Below, piece by piece: positions 8,843 through 18,258 of a DNA stretch of 41,460 bases. This stretch comes from an uncultured Clostridia bacterium (GTDB lineage Bacteria > Bacillota > Clostridia > TANB77 > CAG-508): positions 1 to 41,460 of the forward strand of contig CALXRW010000014.1 of assembly GCA_944390965.1 (NCBI GenBank). Direction: 5' to 3'. The notes beneath the pieces were generated by a model. That model was given only the letters and a program-made list of their open reading frames with translations, had not been told where the DNA came from and searched no databases. The position numbers and the translations under genes are program-made. Positions within the stretch are counted from its first letter, which is position 1. Every line of letters begins with the position of its first letter.

Positions 8843-8889
8843 CCTTATACTGAGCAAAAGTTGGATATCTCTTACAGCTAAGTACAAGG
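8843..8889 (-). promoter_or_regulatory. Structured rpsO leader (possible S15 autoregulatory site)
   Basis: In the about 90-base leader, CTTGTACTTAGC pairs with GCTCAGTATAAG (11 of 12, one G-U), closing about 30 nt before ATG. S15 leaders in several phyla bind S15 itself; the structure is visible, the regulation is inferred. Confidence 0.5.
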
Positions 8890-8912
8890 TAGTGCTTTAT
8901 TAAAGCATTATT

Positions 8913-8941
8913 ATTTTACTACATTTTTCCTAAAAAATCAA
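8913..8941 (-). promoter_or_regulatory. Promoter of rpsO-pnp
   Basis: Minus strand: -35 TTGATT (8941-8936), 17-base spacer, -10 TAAAAT (8918-8913). Confidence 0.55.
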
Positions 8942-9002
8942 TACTTATTGAAATTTTTATCCCTTTGTTTCCTTATCTTTTCCTCCGTTCATTTTTTCTT
9001 TT

Positions 9003-9074
9003 GGGCTTGTCAAGACAAGTCCCTACATTTATAGCGAATTCTTCAAAGCGCGGGCGATTAAAATCGCCCCTACA
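9003..9074. repeat. Two palindromic repeats between pda and rpsO
   Basis: GGGCTTGTC-aa-GACAAGTCCC-TACAT (about 9003-9027) is followed by a GCGAATTCTTC lead and the core GGGCGATT-aa-AATCGCCC (9052-9069) plus CTACAT. The rest of the 297-base gap holds the rpsO promoter and leader. Confidence 0.8.
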
Positions 9075-9112
9075 TACTACATTTAAAATTATCCTTATAT
9101 TTTAGGTTTTTG

Positions 9113-10078
9113 TTATTCTACTTTCAAAAGTTGTGGATACATTTTTTGAATGGTTCCTTTTAATGTTTTTCTAATTACTCTTTGTAATGGATTAATATCG
9201 TAAATTTTCTGTGCTATTTTGTACGCAGATTCATTATTTAATACATAAATCCTGTGTAACCCTGAATAATCAATACTTTTTCCATAATTTATTTTATTAT
9301 CTGTTAAGTTTTGAATAAATCCTGCTTCTTTTAATGCTTCCCTTGTTTCTTTACTATTTGTTCCATAAGGATATGTAAAAACTTTCCTTACTTTTTTCCC
9401 TAAATGTTTTTCTATCTGCTCATGTGCATAAGTAATTTCTGCTACTAATTCCACCGTAGAAATTTCTTCATAATGGATGTGTCTTTTCCCATGTGTGTTA
9501 ATACTTACCAACCCGCTGTCAGCCATTTCTTTTGCCTGTGCCCACGTTAAATATCCAGGTTGTTCCATCATTTCATCAATAACATATATATTGATTGGAA
9601 CTTGGTATTTTTTCGCAATTGGATAAGCTCTTAAATAATTCCCTGTATACCCATCATCAAAACAAATTAAAGCTACATATTCTGGTAGAGCAAGTTCATT
9701 TTTATTATATTGTATTAGTTCTTCCATACTAATAAATCGATAACCCAATTCTTGTAGTCCTGAAATTTGTTTTTCAAATTGTTCTTGTGTGGTATACATG
9801 TAAAATAAGTCTCTTTCTGGCTCTTCTTCTACAATGTCATGGTATAAAAGCATCGGAATTTTAATATTTTTTTCAGACTTATAAAAAGTTTTCGTAGTGT
9901 CCGTATTTCTTAAATCCTTATATTTAGCTGAAAACGTAATATCCATCCATGCCTTTGTATTTAATATTGTATCTATTGCATTTTCTCTTGCTGTTTTATT
10001 AATTATAATATAGCTTATCACAGCTAATAATAAAATGAATATAATACTAATGATTCCATAGATGATTGTTTTTTTCAT
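9113..10078 (-). CDS. Polysaccharide deacetylase, NodB fold, membrane-anchored
   Basis: The product has 321 residues. An N-terminal membrane helix (about 5-27) precedes an extracytoplasmic domain. The NodB (carbohydrate esterase 4) motifs are visible: L-L-Y-H-D-I (77-82), F-D-D-G (140-143) with the catalytic and metal-binding aspartates, H196-x3-H200, and F-T-Y-P-Y-G (234-239). The family removes N-acetyl groups from chitin-like, PNAG or peptidoglycan glycans; the L-L-Y-H start is typical of the PgaB/IcaB branch. It begins one base after ispG ends, so it is translationally coupled. Pairing with the PgaC-like enzyme at 4876-6123 suggests an exopolysaccharide role, but the true substrate is unknown. 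Confidence 0.88.
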   Translation of the reverse strand: MKKTIIYGIISIIFILLLAVISYIIINKTARENAIDTILNTKAWMDITFSAKYKDLRNTDTTKTFYKSEKNIKIPMLLYHDIVEEEPERDLFYMYTTQEQFEKQISGLQELGYRFISMEELIQYNKNELALPEYVALICFDDGYTGNYLRAYPIAKKYQVPINIYVIDEMMEQPGYLTWAQAKEMADSGLVSINTHGKRHIHYEEISTVELVAEITYAHEQIEKHLGKKVRKVFTYPYGTNSKETREALKEAGFIQNLTDNKINYGKSIDYSGLHRIYVLNNESAYKIAQKIYDINPLQRVIRKTLKGTIQKMYPQLLKVE

Positions 10079-10079
10079 T

Positions 10080-11147
10080 CTACTTCATTCTCTCTTTTTC
10101 CATATTTAATATTTCTTCTTTTAGCACCCTTACCATATCTTCTTGTTTTACTTTTCGAATAATTTCTCCTTTTTTAAAGAGTAGCCCCTCTTTAATTCCT
10201 CCTGCAATACCAATATCTGCATGTTTGGCTTCTTGCGGTCCATTTACTCCACATCCCATTACCGCAACTACAATGTTAGATTTTATAGTTTGAAGAAAAT
10301 CTTCTATTTCATTTGCCACAGGTATTAAATCATATTGTAATCTTCCACAAGTTGGGCATGCTATTAAAGTAGGTGATTGATATAAATTACAATCTTTTAA
10401 AATTTCTTTTGCTACTTTTATTTCTTTTACTGGGTCTGCAGATAGAGAAACTCTCATAGTATCTCCTATTCCCTCTCTCAATAATACTCCTAATCCTATA
10501 CTTGAGCTAACTGTTCCACTGAATTCTGTTCCTGCATGTGTTACTCCTAAATGTAAAGGATAGTCAAATCTTTCTGCCGCTTTTTCATATACTTGAATAC
10601 ACATATCTAAATTAGATGCTTTTAGAGAAATGGCCGTATCATAAAAGTCTAATTTTTCCAAAATTTCTACATGTTTTGCTGCACTTTCAATCATAGCCTC
10701 TGGGGTTGGTTTCCCATATTTTTCTAATAGACTTTTTTCAATAGAACCACTGTTGACTCCAATTCTAATTGGAATTTTGTGTTTTTTACATGCTTCTACT
10801 ACTTGTTTTGTTCTTTCTTCATCTCCAATATTTCCTGGATTAATCCTAATCTTATCTACTCCACTATTAACAGCTTCTAAGGCAATACGATAATCAAAGT
10901 GGATATCTGCAACTGTTGGAATATGAATTTGCTTTTTTATTTCTTTTATGGCTCTGGCATCTTCTACATCTAAACATGCAAAACGTACAATTTCACACCC
11001 TGCTTTTTCTAATGCTAGTGCTTGTTTTACTGTTGCTTTGACATCTTTTGTTCTGGTATTTGTCATAGATTGAATAACTACTTTATTTTGTCCTCCTATT
11101 TGAATTCCATCGACAAATATTTTTCTTGTTTCATTTCTTTTTTTCAT
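10080..11147 (-). CDS. ispG: 4-hydroxy-3-methylbut-2-enyl diphosphate synthase (IspG/GcpE)
   Basis: IspG is the iron-sulfur enzyme that turns MEcPP into HMBPP in the MEP isoprenoid pathway. The 355 residues have the TIM-barrel start (V-I-Q-S-M-T-N-T) and V-A-D-I-H-F-D. The cluster ligands are C264 and C267 in A-C-P-T-C-G and C299 in M-G-C-G-V-N-G-P, with Glu306 after it. The MEP pathway product feeds IspA and UppS, encoded about 18 kb upstream. In many Clostridia ispG sits with dxr and rseP; here it has moved to follow truB. The start ATG 11147 follows AAAGGGG. Confidence 0.97.
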   Translation of the reverse strand: MKKRNETRKIFVDGIQIGGQNKVVIQSMTNTRTKDVKATVKQALALEKAGCEIVRFACLDVEDARAIKEIKKQIHIPTVADIHFDYRIALEAVNSGVDKIRINPGNIGDEERTKQVVEACKKHKIPIRIGVNSGSIEKSLLEKYGKPTPEAMIESAAKHVEILEKLDFYDTAISLKASNLDMCIQVYEKAAERFDYPLHLGVTHAGTEFSGTVSSSIGLGVLLREGIGDTMRVSLSADPVKEIKVAKEILKDCNLYQSPTLIACPTCGRLQYDLIPVANEIEDFLQTIKSNIVVAVMGCGVNGPQEAKHADIGIAGGIKEGLLFKKGEIIRKVKQEDMVRVLKEEILNMEKERMK

Positions 11148-11171
11148 TTTTAATCCCCTTTTTTCTTTTTT

Positions 11172-11233
11172 AAGTAATTTCTTCGAAGAACGGGCGATTA
11201 AAATCGCCCCTACATTTTTTTCATAAATTACTT
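11172..11233. repeat. 62-bp palindromic element, copy 2
   Basis: Inverted ends AAGTAATTT (11172-11180) and AAATTACTT (11225-11233) surround TTCTTCGAAGAA and the GGGCGATT/AATCGCCC core (11192-11209). It differs from copy 1 by one extra T. Confidence 0.85.
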
Positions 11234-11249
11234 TACACTATCTTCTTTT

Positions 11250-11345
11250 TTAAGATAGTCAAGACCATCGACTACATTTTAGCAAATTCTTCGAAGTGCG
11301 GGCGATTAAAATCGCCCCTACAATTTTCACAGATTACTTTACACT
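11250..11345. repeat. Degenerate palindromic repeats overlapping the truB 3' end
   Basis: A worn GATAGTC-aa-GACCATC-GACTACAT unit (about 11257-11280) is followed by a third core palindrome GGGCGATT/AATCGCCC (11300-11317) with lead TTCTTCGAAG. Its right end, GATTACTTTACACT, contains the truB stop codon and matches the right flank of copies 1 and 2. Confidence 0.75.
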
Positions 11346-12212
11346 TTCTAATATAATGTCTCGTTTTAGCAAATGGTTTTCTATTTTTCCTATTCCTATA
11401 AATTTTTCTTTAGAATATATTCTATATATATCATTATCTAAAAGAAATGTCAATTGGGTTCCATTTAAGAATAGAATTTGTTTTTTTTCATCTAGTTGTA
11501 TTTTTCTTTTTTGCTCAAATATTTTCTCAATAGATATAAGATATTTCTTGATATTTTCCTTTTGTTGTTCTATTTGTTGCAAAGTTAGAGCTTGTTTTAT
11601 GGTAAATGGGGTTACTTCTGTCCTTTCTAATTCTTCCATATAACCAATTGTTCCTATTTTTTTTGCAATATCTTCGCATAAAACTCTTATATAAGTTCCT
11701 TTGGAGCAATGTACTTCAAAAATAATTTCCTTTTTCTCTTTGTTTACTTTTTTAAGTAGTATTTCATAAATTTCTATGCTTCTTGGTTCTCTTTTTATTT
11801 CTTTTCCTTGTTTGGCATATTCATATAATTTCTTTCCCTTTATTTTAATAGCAGAATACATTGGTGGAATTTGTTCTTGCTTTCCTAAAAAAGTTTGCAA
11901 AACAGCATCTATTTTATTTTTATCTAATAAACTTTCTTCTATTGTTTGTTTTTCAACTATTTCTCCCTCTCCATCTAGTGTATTTGTTCTTTCTCCTAAT
12001 TTTAATGTGGCTATATATCTTTTATCATGCTCTATTAAATACTGTGAAGCTTTTGTTGCCTTACCTATTAAAATAGGTAGTACCCCAGTAGCATTAGGGT
12101 CTAAAGTTCCTGTATGTCCAATTTGTTTTATTCCTAATATTTTTCGAAGTTTTCCTACTACATCATGAGAAGTATATCCCTTTTCTTTATTTACAATTAA
12201 TATACCATCCAT
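11334..12212 (-). CDS. truB: tRNA pseudouridine(55) synthase
   Basis: TruB makes pseudouridine 55 in the T loop of tRNAs. The 292 residues include the start D-G-I-L-I-V-N-K-E-K-G-Y-T-S-H-D and the active-site motif H-T-G-T-L-D-P with catalytic Asp38, then G-V-L-P-I-L-I-G-K-A-T-K. Y-A-K-Q-G and G-T-Y-I-R-V-L mark the RNA-binding regions, and a short PUA-like tail follows. The last codons (E-S-V-K-stop) lie in sequence shared with the palindromic elements, so the 3' end may have been rewritten by a repeat. ribF, usually next, is absent; ispG takes its place. A promoter and the nrnA terminator lie just upstream. Confidence 0.96.
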   Translation of the reverse strand: MDGILIVNKEKGYTSHDVVGKLRKILGIKQIGHTGTLDPNATGVLPILIGKATKASQYLIEHDKRYIATLKLGERTNTLDGEGEIVEKQTIEESLLDKNKIDAVLQTFLGKQEQIPPMYSAIKIKGKKLYEYAKQGKEIKREPRSIEIYEILLKKVNKEKKEIIFEVHCSKGTYIRVLCEDIAKKIGTIGYMEELERTEVTPFTIKQALTLQQIEQQKENIKKYLISIEKIFEQKRKIQLDEKKQILFLNGTQLTFLLDNDIYRIYSKEKFIGIGKIENHLLKRDIILESVK

Positions 12213-12249
12213 ACTATTTTCCTTTAATTTTCATATATTTTATTCGTTT

Positions 12250-12278
12250 ATTATATCGTAAAAAAAAGAAAATAGCAA
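12250..12278 (-). promoter_or_regulatory. Promoter of truB
   Basis: Minus strand: -35 TTGCTA (12278-12273), 17-base spacer, -10 TATAAT (12255-12250). The -35 box lies inside the nrnA terminator stem. Confidence 0.55.
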
Positions 12279-12291
12279 TCTGCTATTTCTT
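12266..12291 (-). terminator. Terminator after nrnA
   Basis: GAAATAGCA-gat-TGCTATTTTC is followed by a run of eight T on the minus strand, seven bases past the nrnA stop region. Confidence 0.8.
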
Positions 12292-12297
12292 TCATTT

Positions 12298-13245
12298 TTA
12301 AAGATAATTTTTTATTTGTTCTACTATTTTTTCTTTTGCTTGTTCTAATGGAAATGGTAGATTTGCTCCTGCCGCCTTTGGATGTCCTCCACCACCAAGC
12401 ATTAAACAAATGTCTGATACATTTACATAATTGTTTGATCTCAAGGAAGCTTTATAACCATTTTCTGTTTCACGTAAAAATACTGCTACTTCTACGCCTT
12501 CTATATCTCTTGCCATTTCAACAATTCCTTCATGTTCTCCTGTTACAGCATTCCAAGCTTCTTCATCTTTTTTAGTAATGTATGTAAACGATATTTTTCC
12601 TTCTTCTAAAAATTCTAAACGATTCATTGCTATTTTCCTTAATTCAAAGCTAGATCGAGATATCATTTGCAATACCTTTTTATATACATTAGAAACATTG
12701 ATTCCTTTATTAATTAGTTGTGCTACTAATTCAAATGTCTCTGCTGTTACTGCTTCATATTTAAATCCTCCTGTATCTGTAATGATACCAGCTAAAATAC
12801 AGGTTCCAATTTCTTTGTCAATTTCGACTCCTAAGTATTCCAATACCAATACTAGTATTTGGCAACATGCTGGAGATACTGGATTCACAAAGTTAATATC
12901 TCCAAACATAGTATTACTTCCATGATGGTCTATAACAATTCTATCTTTCGCTGTTTCAAAATAATTAGAAAATCCATTTAACCTTTTTATGTCAGAGCAG
13001 TCTAATGCAATTGTTAAATCATACTTGTCTTGTGTGCCTTTTTCCTTAATCTCATTTCTAAAAGGTAAAAAGTCATAGGTTCTTGGGCAATTTTCAATAA
13101 TCATATCTACATTTTTTCCCATTCGTTTTAATGCAATATACATTGCAATGGTAGAACCAACTGCGTCCCCATCTGGCATTTCATGTGTTAACAATATGAT
13201 AGAGTTTGCTTTTTCAATTTTTTGTTTAATTTCTTCTAAAATCAT
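12298..13245 (-). CDS. nrnA: DHH/DHHA1 phosphoesterase, NrnA type
   Basis: NrnA degrades nanoRNA (and often pAp or pApA) as a bifunctional oligoribonuclease. The DHH domain shows H21-x-M-P-D-G-D-A-V-G-S, A-L-D-C-S-D near 80-85 and I-D-H-H-G-S-N (105-111), the two-metal site. The C-terminal DHHA1 domain ends with G-G-G-G-H-P-K-A-A-G (284-293). Length 315 matches Bacillus NrnA. It sits between rbfA and truB, its usual place in this operon. ATG 13245 follows AAGGATGAAGAG. Confidence 0.95.
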   Translation of the reverse strand: MILEEIKQKIEKANSIILLTHEMPDGDAVGSTIAMYIALKRMGKNVDMIIENCPRTYDFLPFRNEIKEKGTQDKYDLTIALDCSDIKRLNGFSNYFETAKDRIVIDHHGSNTMFGDINFVNPVSPACCQILVLVLEYLGVEIDKEIGTCILAGIITDTGGFKYEAVTAETFELVAQLINKGINVSNVYKKVLQMISRSSFELRKIAMNRLEFLEEGKISFTYITKKDEEAWNAVTGEHEGIVEMARDIEGVEVAVFLRETENGYKASLRSNNYVNVSDICLMLGGGGHPKAAGANLPFPLEQAKEKIVEQIKNYL

Positions 13246-13271
13246 CTACTCTTCATCCTTTTTCCAAAGTT

Positions 13272-13643
13272 TTATTCTTCTTCCTTTTTGATGTCCTTCA
13301 TAATGTCATTTAAAATAGAATCAATTTTTGCTCCATATTCCATTGTCTCATCAAGTACAAAAACAAATTCTGGTGTCACTCTTAAATTTACTTTTTTAGC
13401 AATTTGAGTACGTATAAAACCAGCAGATTTTTTTAAATTTGCCAAAGTTGCTTTTGTATTTTTTGCATTTAAAATACTAACAAATACTTTAGCATATTTT
13501 AAATCTGGTGTTGTTTTTACATCAGTTACGCTAATTAATCCTGTTACTTTTGGATTTTTTAGTTCATAACTAATTATATGACTAAGCTCCTTTTTTAATT
13601 CTTCATCAATACGATTTAATTTATTATTATTTCCCTTTTGCAT
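13272..13643 (-). CDS. rbfA: Ribosome-binding factor A
   Basis: RbfA is a cold-shock-linked 30S maturation factor that binds near helix 1 of 16S rRNA. The 123 residues have the type II KH fold: R-I-D-E-E-L-K-K-E-L-S-H-I-I at the N-terminus, V-T-G-L-I-S-V-T-D-V, L-K-Y-A-K-V-F-V-S-I and L-R-V-T-P-E-F-V-F. It starts at ATG 13643, 16 bases after infB, with AAGGAG. Confidence 0.96.
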   Translation of the reverse strand: MQKGNNNKLNRIDEELKKELSHIISYELKNPKVTGLISVTDVKTTPDLKYAKVFVSILNAKNTKATLANLKKSAGFIRTQIAKKVNLRVTPEFVFVLDETMEYGAKIDSILNDIMKDIKKEEE

Positions 13644-13659
13644 AATAACTCCTTGTCAA

Positions 13660-16587
13660 CTAATCTTTAATTTCTTCCATAATATGAGCTTCTAAAATAT
13701 CTCCTTCTTTAATGTCATTATAATTTTCTAATTGAATTCCACACTCATACTCTTTGCTAACTTCTTTTACATCATCTTTAAATCTCTTTAGAGATGCTAA
13801 TTTTCCTTCATGAATGACAATATTATCTCTGATAACTCTAATGATAGAATGTCTTGTTATTTTTCCATCTGTTACATAACATCCAGCAATGGTTCCTACA
13901 TTAGAAACTTTAAAGATTTGTCTTACTTCTGCATTTCCAATAATAGTTTCTTTATATTCTGGGTCTAACAATCCTTTCATAGCAGCTTTTACATCTTCTA
14001 TTGCATTATAAATAACAGAATATGTTTTTATTTCTACTCCTTCTTTATTTGCCATCTCCTTTGCCATTGGTTCTGGTCTTACATTAAATGCAATAATAAT
14101 AGCATTAGATACCTTAGCTAGAGTAACATCTGTTTCAGTTACGCCTCCTACATTAGAATGAATTACAGATACTTTTACTTTTTCATCGGATAATTTTTCT
14201 AAAGCTTGTTTTACCGCTTCACAAGAACCTTGTACATCTGCTTTTACAATAATATTTAATTGTTTTAAATTTCCCTTTTCAATTTGGTTAAATAAATCAT
14301 CTAATGTTACTTTGCTTGTTGCATTTAATATTTTGTCTCTTGCTTGACGTTTTCTTCTCTCTATTAAGTGTTTAGCTGTTTTTTCGTCTTTTACTTCATA
14401 AAAAGTTTCTCCAGCTTCTGGCACTTCTGTTAATCCACTAATTTCAACTGGTGTGGATGGTCCTGCTGATTTTACAAGTTGCCCCTTATCATTTCTCATC
14501 GCTCTAATTCTACCAATAACAGAACCTACTACAATAGTATCTCCTGTATCCAATGTTCCCCTTTGAACTAGCATAGTAGCAATTGGTCCTTTTTTCTTAT
14601 CAAGTCTTGCTTCAATTACTGTTCCTTTTGCTTGTTTGTGTGGATTTGCTTTTAATTCTTTCATATCTGCCACTAACAATACCATTTCTAATAAAGTGTC
14701 AATATTAATATGTTTTTTTGCAGAAATTGGTACAAAAATGGTATCACCACCCCATTCTTCTGCTACTAAACCATATTCCATTAAATCTTGTTTTACCTTT
14801 TCTGGATTTGCTCCTTCCAAATCTATTTTATTAATTGCTACAATAATTGGAATATTGGCAGCTTTTGCATGGTTAATTGCTTCTACTGTTTGTGGCATAA
14901 CACCATCGTTAGCAGCTACTACTAAGATAGCAATATCTGTTACTTGAGCTCCTCTTGCTCTCATAGAGGTAAATGCCTCATGTCCAGGTGTATCTAAGAA
15001 AGTAATTTCTCTTCCATTAATTTCTACTTTATGTGCTCCAATATGTTGTGTAATTCCACCAGCTTCTCCTTCTATTACATTTGTTGATCTAACAGCATCT
15101 AGAAGAGAAGTCTTGCCATGGTCTACGTGTCCCATAACCACTACTACTGGTGGTCTTGGTTCTAATTCTTCAACTTTATCTTCGCTTTCATCAAATAAAA
15201 TATCTTCTTCTGTTACCGTTTCTTTTTTATGTGCAGTTACCCCAAATTCTCCGGCAATTAAAAAGGCAGTATCAAAGTCTAACTCATTATTGATAGTTGC
15301 TAATATCCCATAACCTAATAATTTTTTAATAACTTCTCCTGTTGTTTTCTTTAATTCTGCTGCCAAATCTTTAACCGTTATTGTATCTGGGATTGTAATA
15401 TCTGTTAATTTAAATATTTTTTGTTTTACATGATTTTCTTCTTGTTTTTGCAATTTCTTTTTGTTTTTTCTATTTCTATTATCACTTAAATCATAATAAT
15501 CAAGCATAGAGCCTTCATTAAACATATGGGAAAGTTTACTCTCTTGTTTTAATTTTTTTAATTTATCAGTATCAATACTATCAAAATCTCCATTTCTCCT
15601 TACTTTTCCCTGTTTTTTATTTCTTGCTTCTTCTTTTTCTCTATTTTTTTGTTTGTCAATTGCTTTATTAGAGTACTCTCTTACATTTTCTTTTTCTACT
15701 ATTTCTGCTGACATAATATTTTTTATATTTTTTTCAATGCCTTTTTCATCAAGAGGTCGTCTGCCAAAGCTTTGATTATTTCTATTAAAATTATTTTGAT
15801 TATTATTTCTGTTAAATCCTTGATTATTCCTATATCCTTGTTGATTATTACGATTATAGTTTCCCTGTTGATTGTTTTCTCTGCGGAATCCATTTTGGTT
15901 ATTCCTATTATATCCATTTTGATTATTTCTATTATAATTGTTTCGGTTAAATGATTGGTTTGTTCTATTGGCTTGATTTTCATTGTTGCGATTAACATGA
16001 TTTTGTTGATTATTTAAAGAAACATGAGTTTTTTCTACGTCTGGTTGATGATTTTCAACTCTTTGAGGTGCTTCTTTTTTCTCCTCTACAATTGGTTCTG
16101 GCTTTGTCTCTATCGTTTTTTCTTCTTTTTCTATTGGTTCTGCTACTGTTTTTTGTTCTACTGGTTCTTTTTTCTCTGGCTTAATACCAAATAGTTCATT
16201 TACTGTAAGAGGTTTTGTTTTTTTATCACGATAAACAATGTTAAAGTCTTTTTTTCTTTCATTATGAACAAAACCAATATCTTGTTTGGCTCTTTCTTGT
16301 TTTTTTCTTTTTTCTTCCTCTTGCTTTTTAGCAAGTTCTTCGTCTGTTATAATAACTTCTCTTCTAATAATAACTGGTTGAGCCTTTTCTTGTTTGGTTT
16401 CTTTTACTGGTTTCTCTTCTTTTTTACTGCTTGTTTGATAAGATGCTTCTATTTTTGCAACATCCTCATCTTCAATAGCACTTAAATGACTTTTTACATT
16501 AATATTTAATTCTTTTGCTCTTTCTAAAACCTCTTTACTATTTAAGTTCAACTTTTTCGCTAATTCATGAATTTTCATTTTACCCAA
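13660..16587 (-). CDS. infB: Translation initiation factor IF-2
   Basis: IF-2 is the GTPase that brings initiator tRNA to the 30S subunit and promotes joining. Of about 975 residues, the N-terminal IF2-N helix motif (K-I-H-E-L-A-K-K-L) is followed by a charged linker, an Asn/Arg/Gln-rich stretch (about 192-274), a second IF2-N, the G domain (GHVDHGKT at 486-493, D-T-P-G-H-E, N-K-I-D), then domains II to IV. The likely start is TTG at 16587, 4 bases after GGAGGTGAT; the ATG at 16602 is part of that ribosome site, and the ATG at 16578 is the alternative. Its start overlaps the end of ylxQ. Confidence 0.97.
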   Translation of the reverse strand: MGKMKIHELAKKLNLNSKEVLERAKELNINVKSHLSAIEDEDVAKIEASYQTSSKKEEKPVKETKQEKAQPVIIRREVIITDEELAKKQEEEKRKKQERAKQDIGFVHNERKKDFNIVYRDKKTKPLTVNELFGIKPEKKEPVEQKTVAEPIEKEEKTIETKPEPIVEEKKEAPQRVENHQPDVEKTHVSLNNQQNHVNRNNENQANRTNQSFNRNNYNRNNQNGYNRNNQNGFRRENNQQGNYNRNNQQGYRNNQGFNRNNNQNNFNRNNQSFGRRPLDEKGIEKNIKNIMSAEIVEKENVREYSNKAIDKQKNREKEEARNKKQGKVRRNGDFDSIDTDKLKKLKQESKLSHMFNEGSMLDYYDLSDNRNRKNKKKLQKQEENHVKQKIFKLTDITIPDTITVKDLAAELKKTTGEVIKKLLGYGILATINNELDFDTAFLIAGEFGVTAHKKETVTEEDILFDESEDKVEELEPRPPVVVVMGHVDHGKTSLLDAVRSTNVIEGEAGGITQHIGAHKVEINGREITFLDTPGHEAFTSMRARGAQVTDIAILVVAANDGVMPQTVEAINHAKAANIPIIVAINKIDLEGANPEKVKQDLMEYGLVAEEWGGDTIFVPISAKKHINIDTLLEMVLLVADMKELKANPHKQAKGTVIEARLDKKKGPIATMLVQRGTLDTGDTIVVGSVIGRIRAMRNDKGQLVKSAGPSTPVEISGLTEVPEAGETFYEVKDEKTAKHLIERRKRQARDKILNATSKVTLDDLFNQIEKGNLKQLNIIVKADVQGSCEAVKQALEKLSDEKVKVSVIHSNVGGVTETDVTLAKVSNAIIIAFNVRPEPMAKEMANKEGVEIKTYSVIYNAIEDVKAAMKGLLDPEYKETIIGNAEVRQIFKVSNVGTIAGCYVTDGKITRHSIIRVIRDNIVIHEGKLASLKRFKDDVKEVSKEYECGIQLENYNDIKEGDILEAHIMEEIKD

Positions 16588-16903
16588 TAGTATCACCTCC
16601 ATTAATGATTCTTTCTATTTCTTTTGCAATATTACTATCTTTAATAGAAACTACAGATTTATTATCTTTTCCAATTGCATTGCTTATCTCTTCTATTGTT
16701 CCAATGGTAAATAGTGGTATTTGATATTGTTCTGTTATTTCTTGAAATTTTTTTTGTGTTCTTTCGCTACAATCACTTGCCATCAAAACCATTTTTGCCT
16801 TCCTTTTTTCCAAACTTTCTATCACAGCTTCTGTCCCAAAAGCTAATTTCCCAGCTTTCATACAAAGCCCTAAATAGCCAAAAATTTTATTCTTTGTTAC
16901 CAA
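16580..16903 (-). CDS. ylxQ: L7Ae-family RNA-binding protein YlxQ
   Basis: This 107-residue L7Ae/L30e-fold protein starts [17 protein letters not shown], the hallmark of YlxQ, with [11 protein letters not shown]. YlxQ binds kink-turn RNA; its cellular role is not settled. The start is TTG 16903, 7 bases after AGAGGTG and 17 bases inside ylxR. Its 3' end holds the infB ribosome site and start, so ylxR, ylxQ and infB are translationally coupled. Confidence 0.93.
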   Translation of the reverse strand: MVTKNKIFGYLGLCMKAGKLAFGTEAVIESLEKRKAKMVLMASDCSERTQKKFQEITEQYQIPLFTIGTIEEISNAIGKDNKSVVSIKDSNIAKEIERIINGGDTIG

Positions 16904-17153
16904 TCATGACACCTCTTAGTTTTTCGTAAATCTCGTTTGATATTTGCATCTCAAAACTTTTTTCCAATCTTTTTGATTTAATTGCTTTTTCTAAACAATC
17001 TATATTATCACAAATATATGCTCCTCTTCCCTGCATCTTTCCTGTTTTGTCCACTTCAATTTCATTTTCTTTGTTTTTTACAATTCTAATAAAATCTCTT
17101 TTGTCTTTTTTTGTATTACAACCTATACAGGTTCTTTGTGGTACTTTTTTCAA
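16887..17153 (-). CDS. ylxR: YlxR (DUF448) nucleoid/RNA-binding protein
   Basis: The small basic protein has the DUF448 pattern P-Q-R-T-C-I-G-C, R-D-F-I-R-I-V, and Q-G-R-G-A-Y-I-C. Homologues are RNA-binding or nucleoid proteins always found between nusA and infB. A GTG at 17162 would give 91 residues, but TTG 17153 lies 4 bases after AGGATGTGAT, a near-perfect match to the 16S tail, and gives K-K-V-P-Q-R. I choose the TTG (88 residues). nusA ends a few bases upstream. Confidence 0.92.
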   Translation of the reverse strand: MKKVPQRTCIGCNTKKDKRDFIRIVKNKENEIEVDKTGKMQGRGAYICDNIDCLEKAIKSKRLEKSFEMQISNEIYEKLRGVMIGNKE

Positions 17154-17165
17154 AAATATCACATC

Positions 17166-18257
17166 CTATTCTTCTACAGTTTTTTCACTGTTTGCTTGAT
17201 TTAACAATTCTCTAAATTGTGATTCACTTTTAATATCTATTTTCCAGTTAGTTAGCTTAGCAGCTAATCTTGCATTTTGTCCTGATTTTCCAATTGCTAA
17301 AGATAATTGATTATCTGGCACAACAACTTGTGCAAATTTTTCTTCTGCTTTAATGTCAACTGCCATAACCTGTGCTGGTAAAAGTGCAGATGCTATATAA
17401 ATGGCTGGGTCTTCGTTCCACTCAATCACATCAATTTTTTCACCGTTTAATTCATTTATAATATTTTGAATTCTAATTCCTTTTTGTCCGACACAAGAAC
17501 CAACTGGGTCTATGTTCTCATTTGGAGAATACACTGCAACTTTGCTACGATATCCAGGGTCTCTAGATACGCTTTTTATTTCAATCAAGCCTTCATAAAT
17601 TTCTGGGATTTCAAATTCAAACAATTTTCTAACAAAATCACTGTGTGCTCTTGAAACAATTACTTGAACATTTCCTTTTATTCCTTTTTCTACATCAAGT
17701 ACATATCCTCTAATTTTATCATTTACTTTATAGTGTTCTGTTGGAATTTGCTCTTTTAAAGGCATAATACCTTCTAATCTTCCTAAGTCTAATACAACAG
17801 CCTGCCCATCTGCTTTTTGAACAATTCCAGAAACAATCTCTCCCTTTCTATCATTAAATTCTGAAAAAATAATAGTTCTTTCTGCTTCTCTTATTTTTTG
17901 TATTATAACCTGCTTTGCTGTTTGTGCTGCAATTCTACCAAAATCTTTTGGAAAAATTTCAATTCCAATGGTATCTCCTATTCCTAAATTTTTATTCATT
18001 TTTTGAGCTTGTTCTACATTAATTTGTAATTGTGGATTTTCTACAGTTTCTACAATTTCTTTATTGGCATAAACATGTATATCTCCCGTCGTAGAATCCA
18101 TTGTAATATTAACATTTTCCTCATTGTCAAAGTTTCTCTTATATGCTGTAGTTAATGCAGTCTCTATAGATTCTAATAAATAATTTTTATCTATTTTTCT
18201 TTCTTTTTCTAATTCATCTAATGCTTCAATTAGTTCTTTATTATCAATTTCCTTCAT
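17166..18257 (-). CDS. nusA: Transcription termination/antitermination factor NusA
   Basis: NusA binds RNA polymerase and modulates pausing, termination and rRNA antitermination. The 363 residues show the N-terminal polymerase-binding domain (about 1-125), an S1 domain (about 133-195, G-I-V-Q-K-A-D-G-Q-A-V-V), and two KH domains (G-S-C-V-G-Q-K-G-I-R and A-I-G-K-S-G-Q-N-A-R-L-A). The C-terminal acidic repeats of proteobacteria are absent, as is normal in Firmicutes. It starts one base after the rimP stop, with AAAAGGAG inside rimP. Confidence 0.97.
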   Translation of the reverse strand: MKEIDNKELIEALDELEKERKIDKNYLLESIETALTTAYKRNFDNEENVNITMDSTTGDIHVYANKEIVETVENPQLQINVEQAQKMNKNLGIGDTIGIEIFPKDFGRIAAQTAKQVIIQKIREAERTIIFSEFNDRKGEIVSGIVQKADGQAVVLDLGRLEGIMPLKEQIPTEHYKVNDKIRGYVLDVEKGIKGNVQVIVSRAHSDFVRKLFEFEIPEIYEGLIEIKSVSRDPGYRSKVAVYSPNENIDPVGSCVGQKGIRIQNIINELNGEKIDVIEWNEDPAIYIASALLPAQVMAVDIKAEEKFAQVVVPDNQLSLAIGKSGQNARLAAKLTNWKIDIKSESQFRELLNQANSEKTVEE

Positions 18258-18258
18258 T

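Noticed and set aside
15723-15998. Open frame inside infB rich in Ile and Thr
   Set aside because: It is a shifted reading of the Asn-rich repeat linker; the codon repeats create long open frames in several phases.
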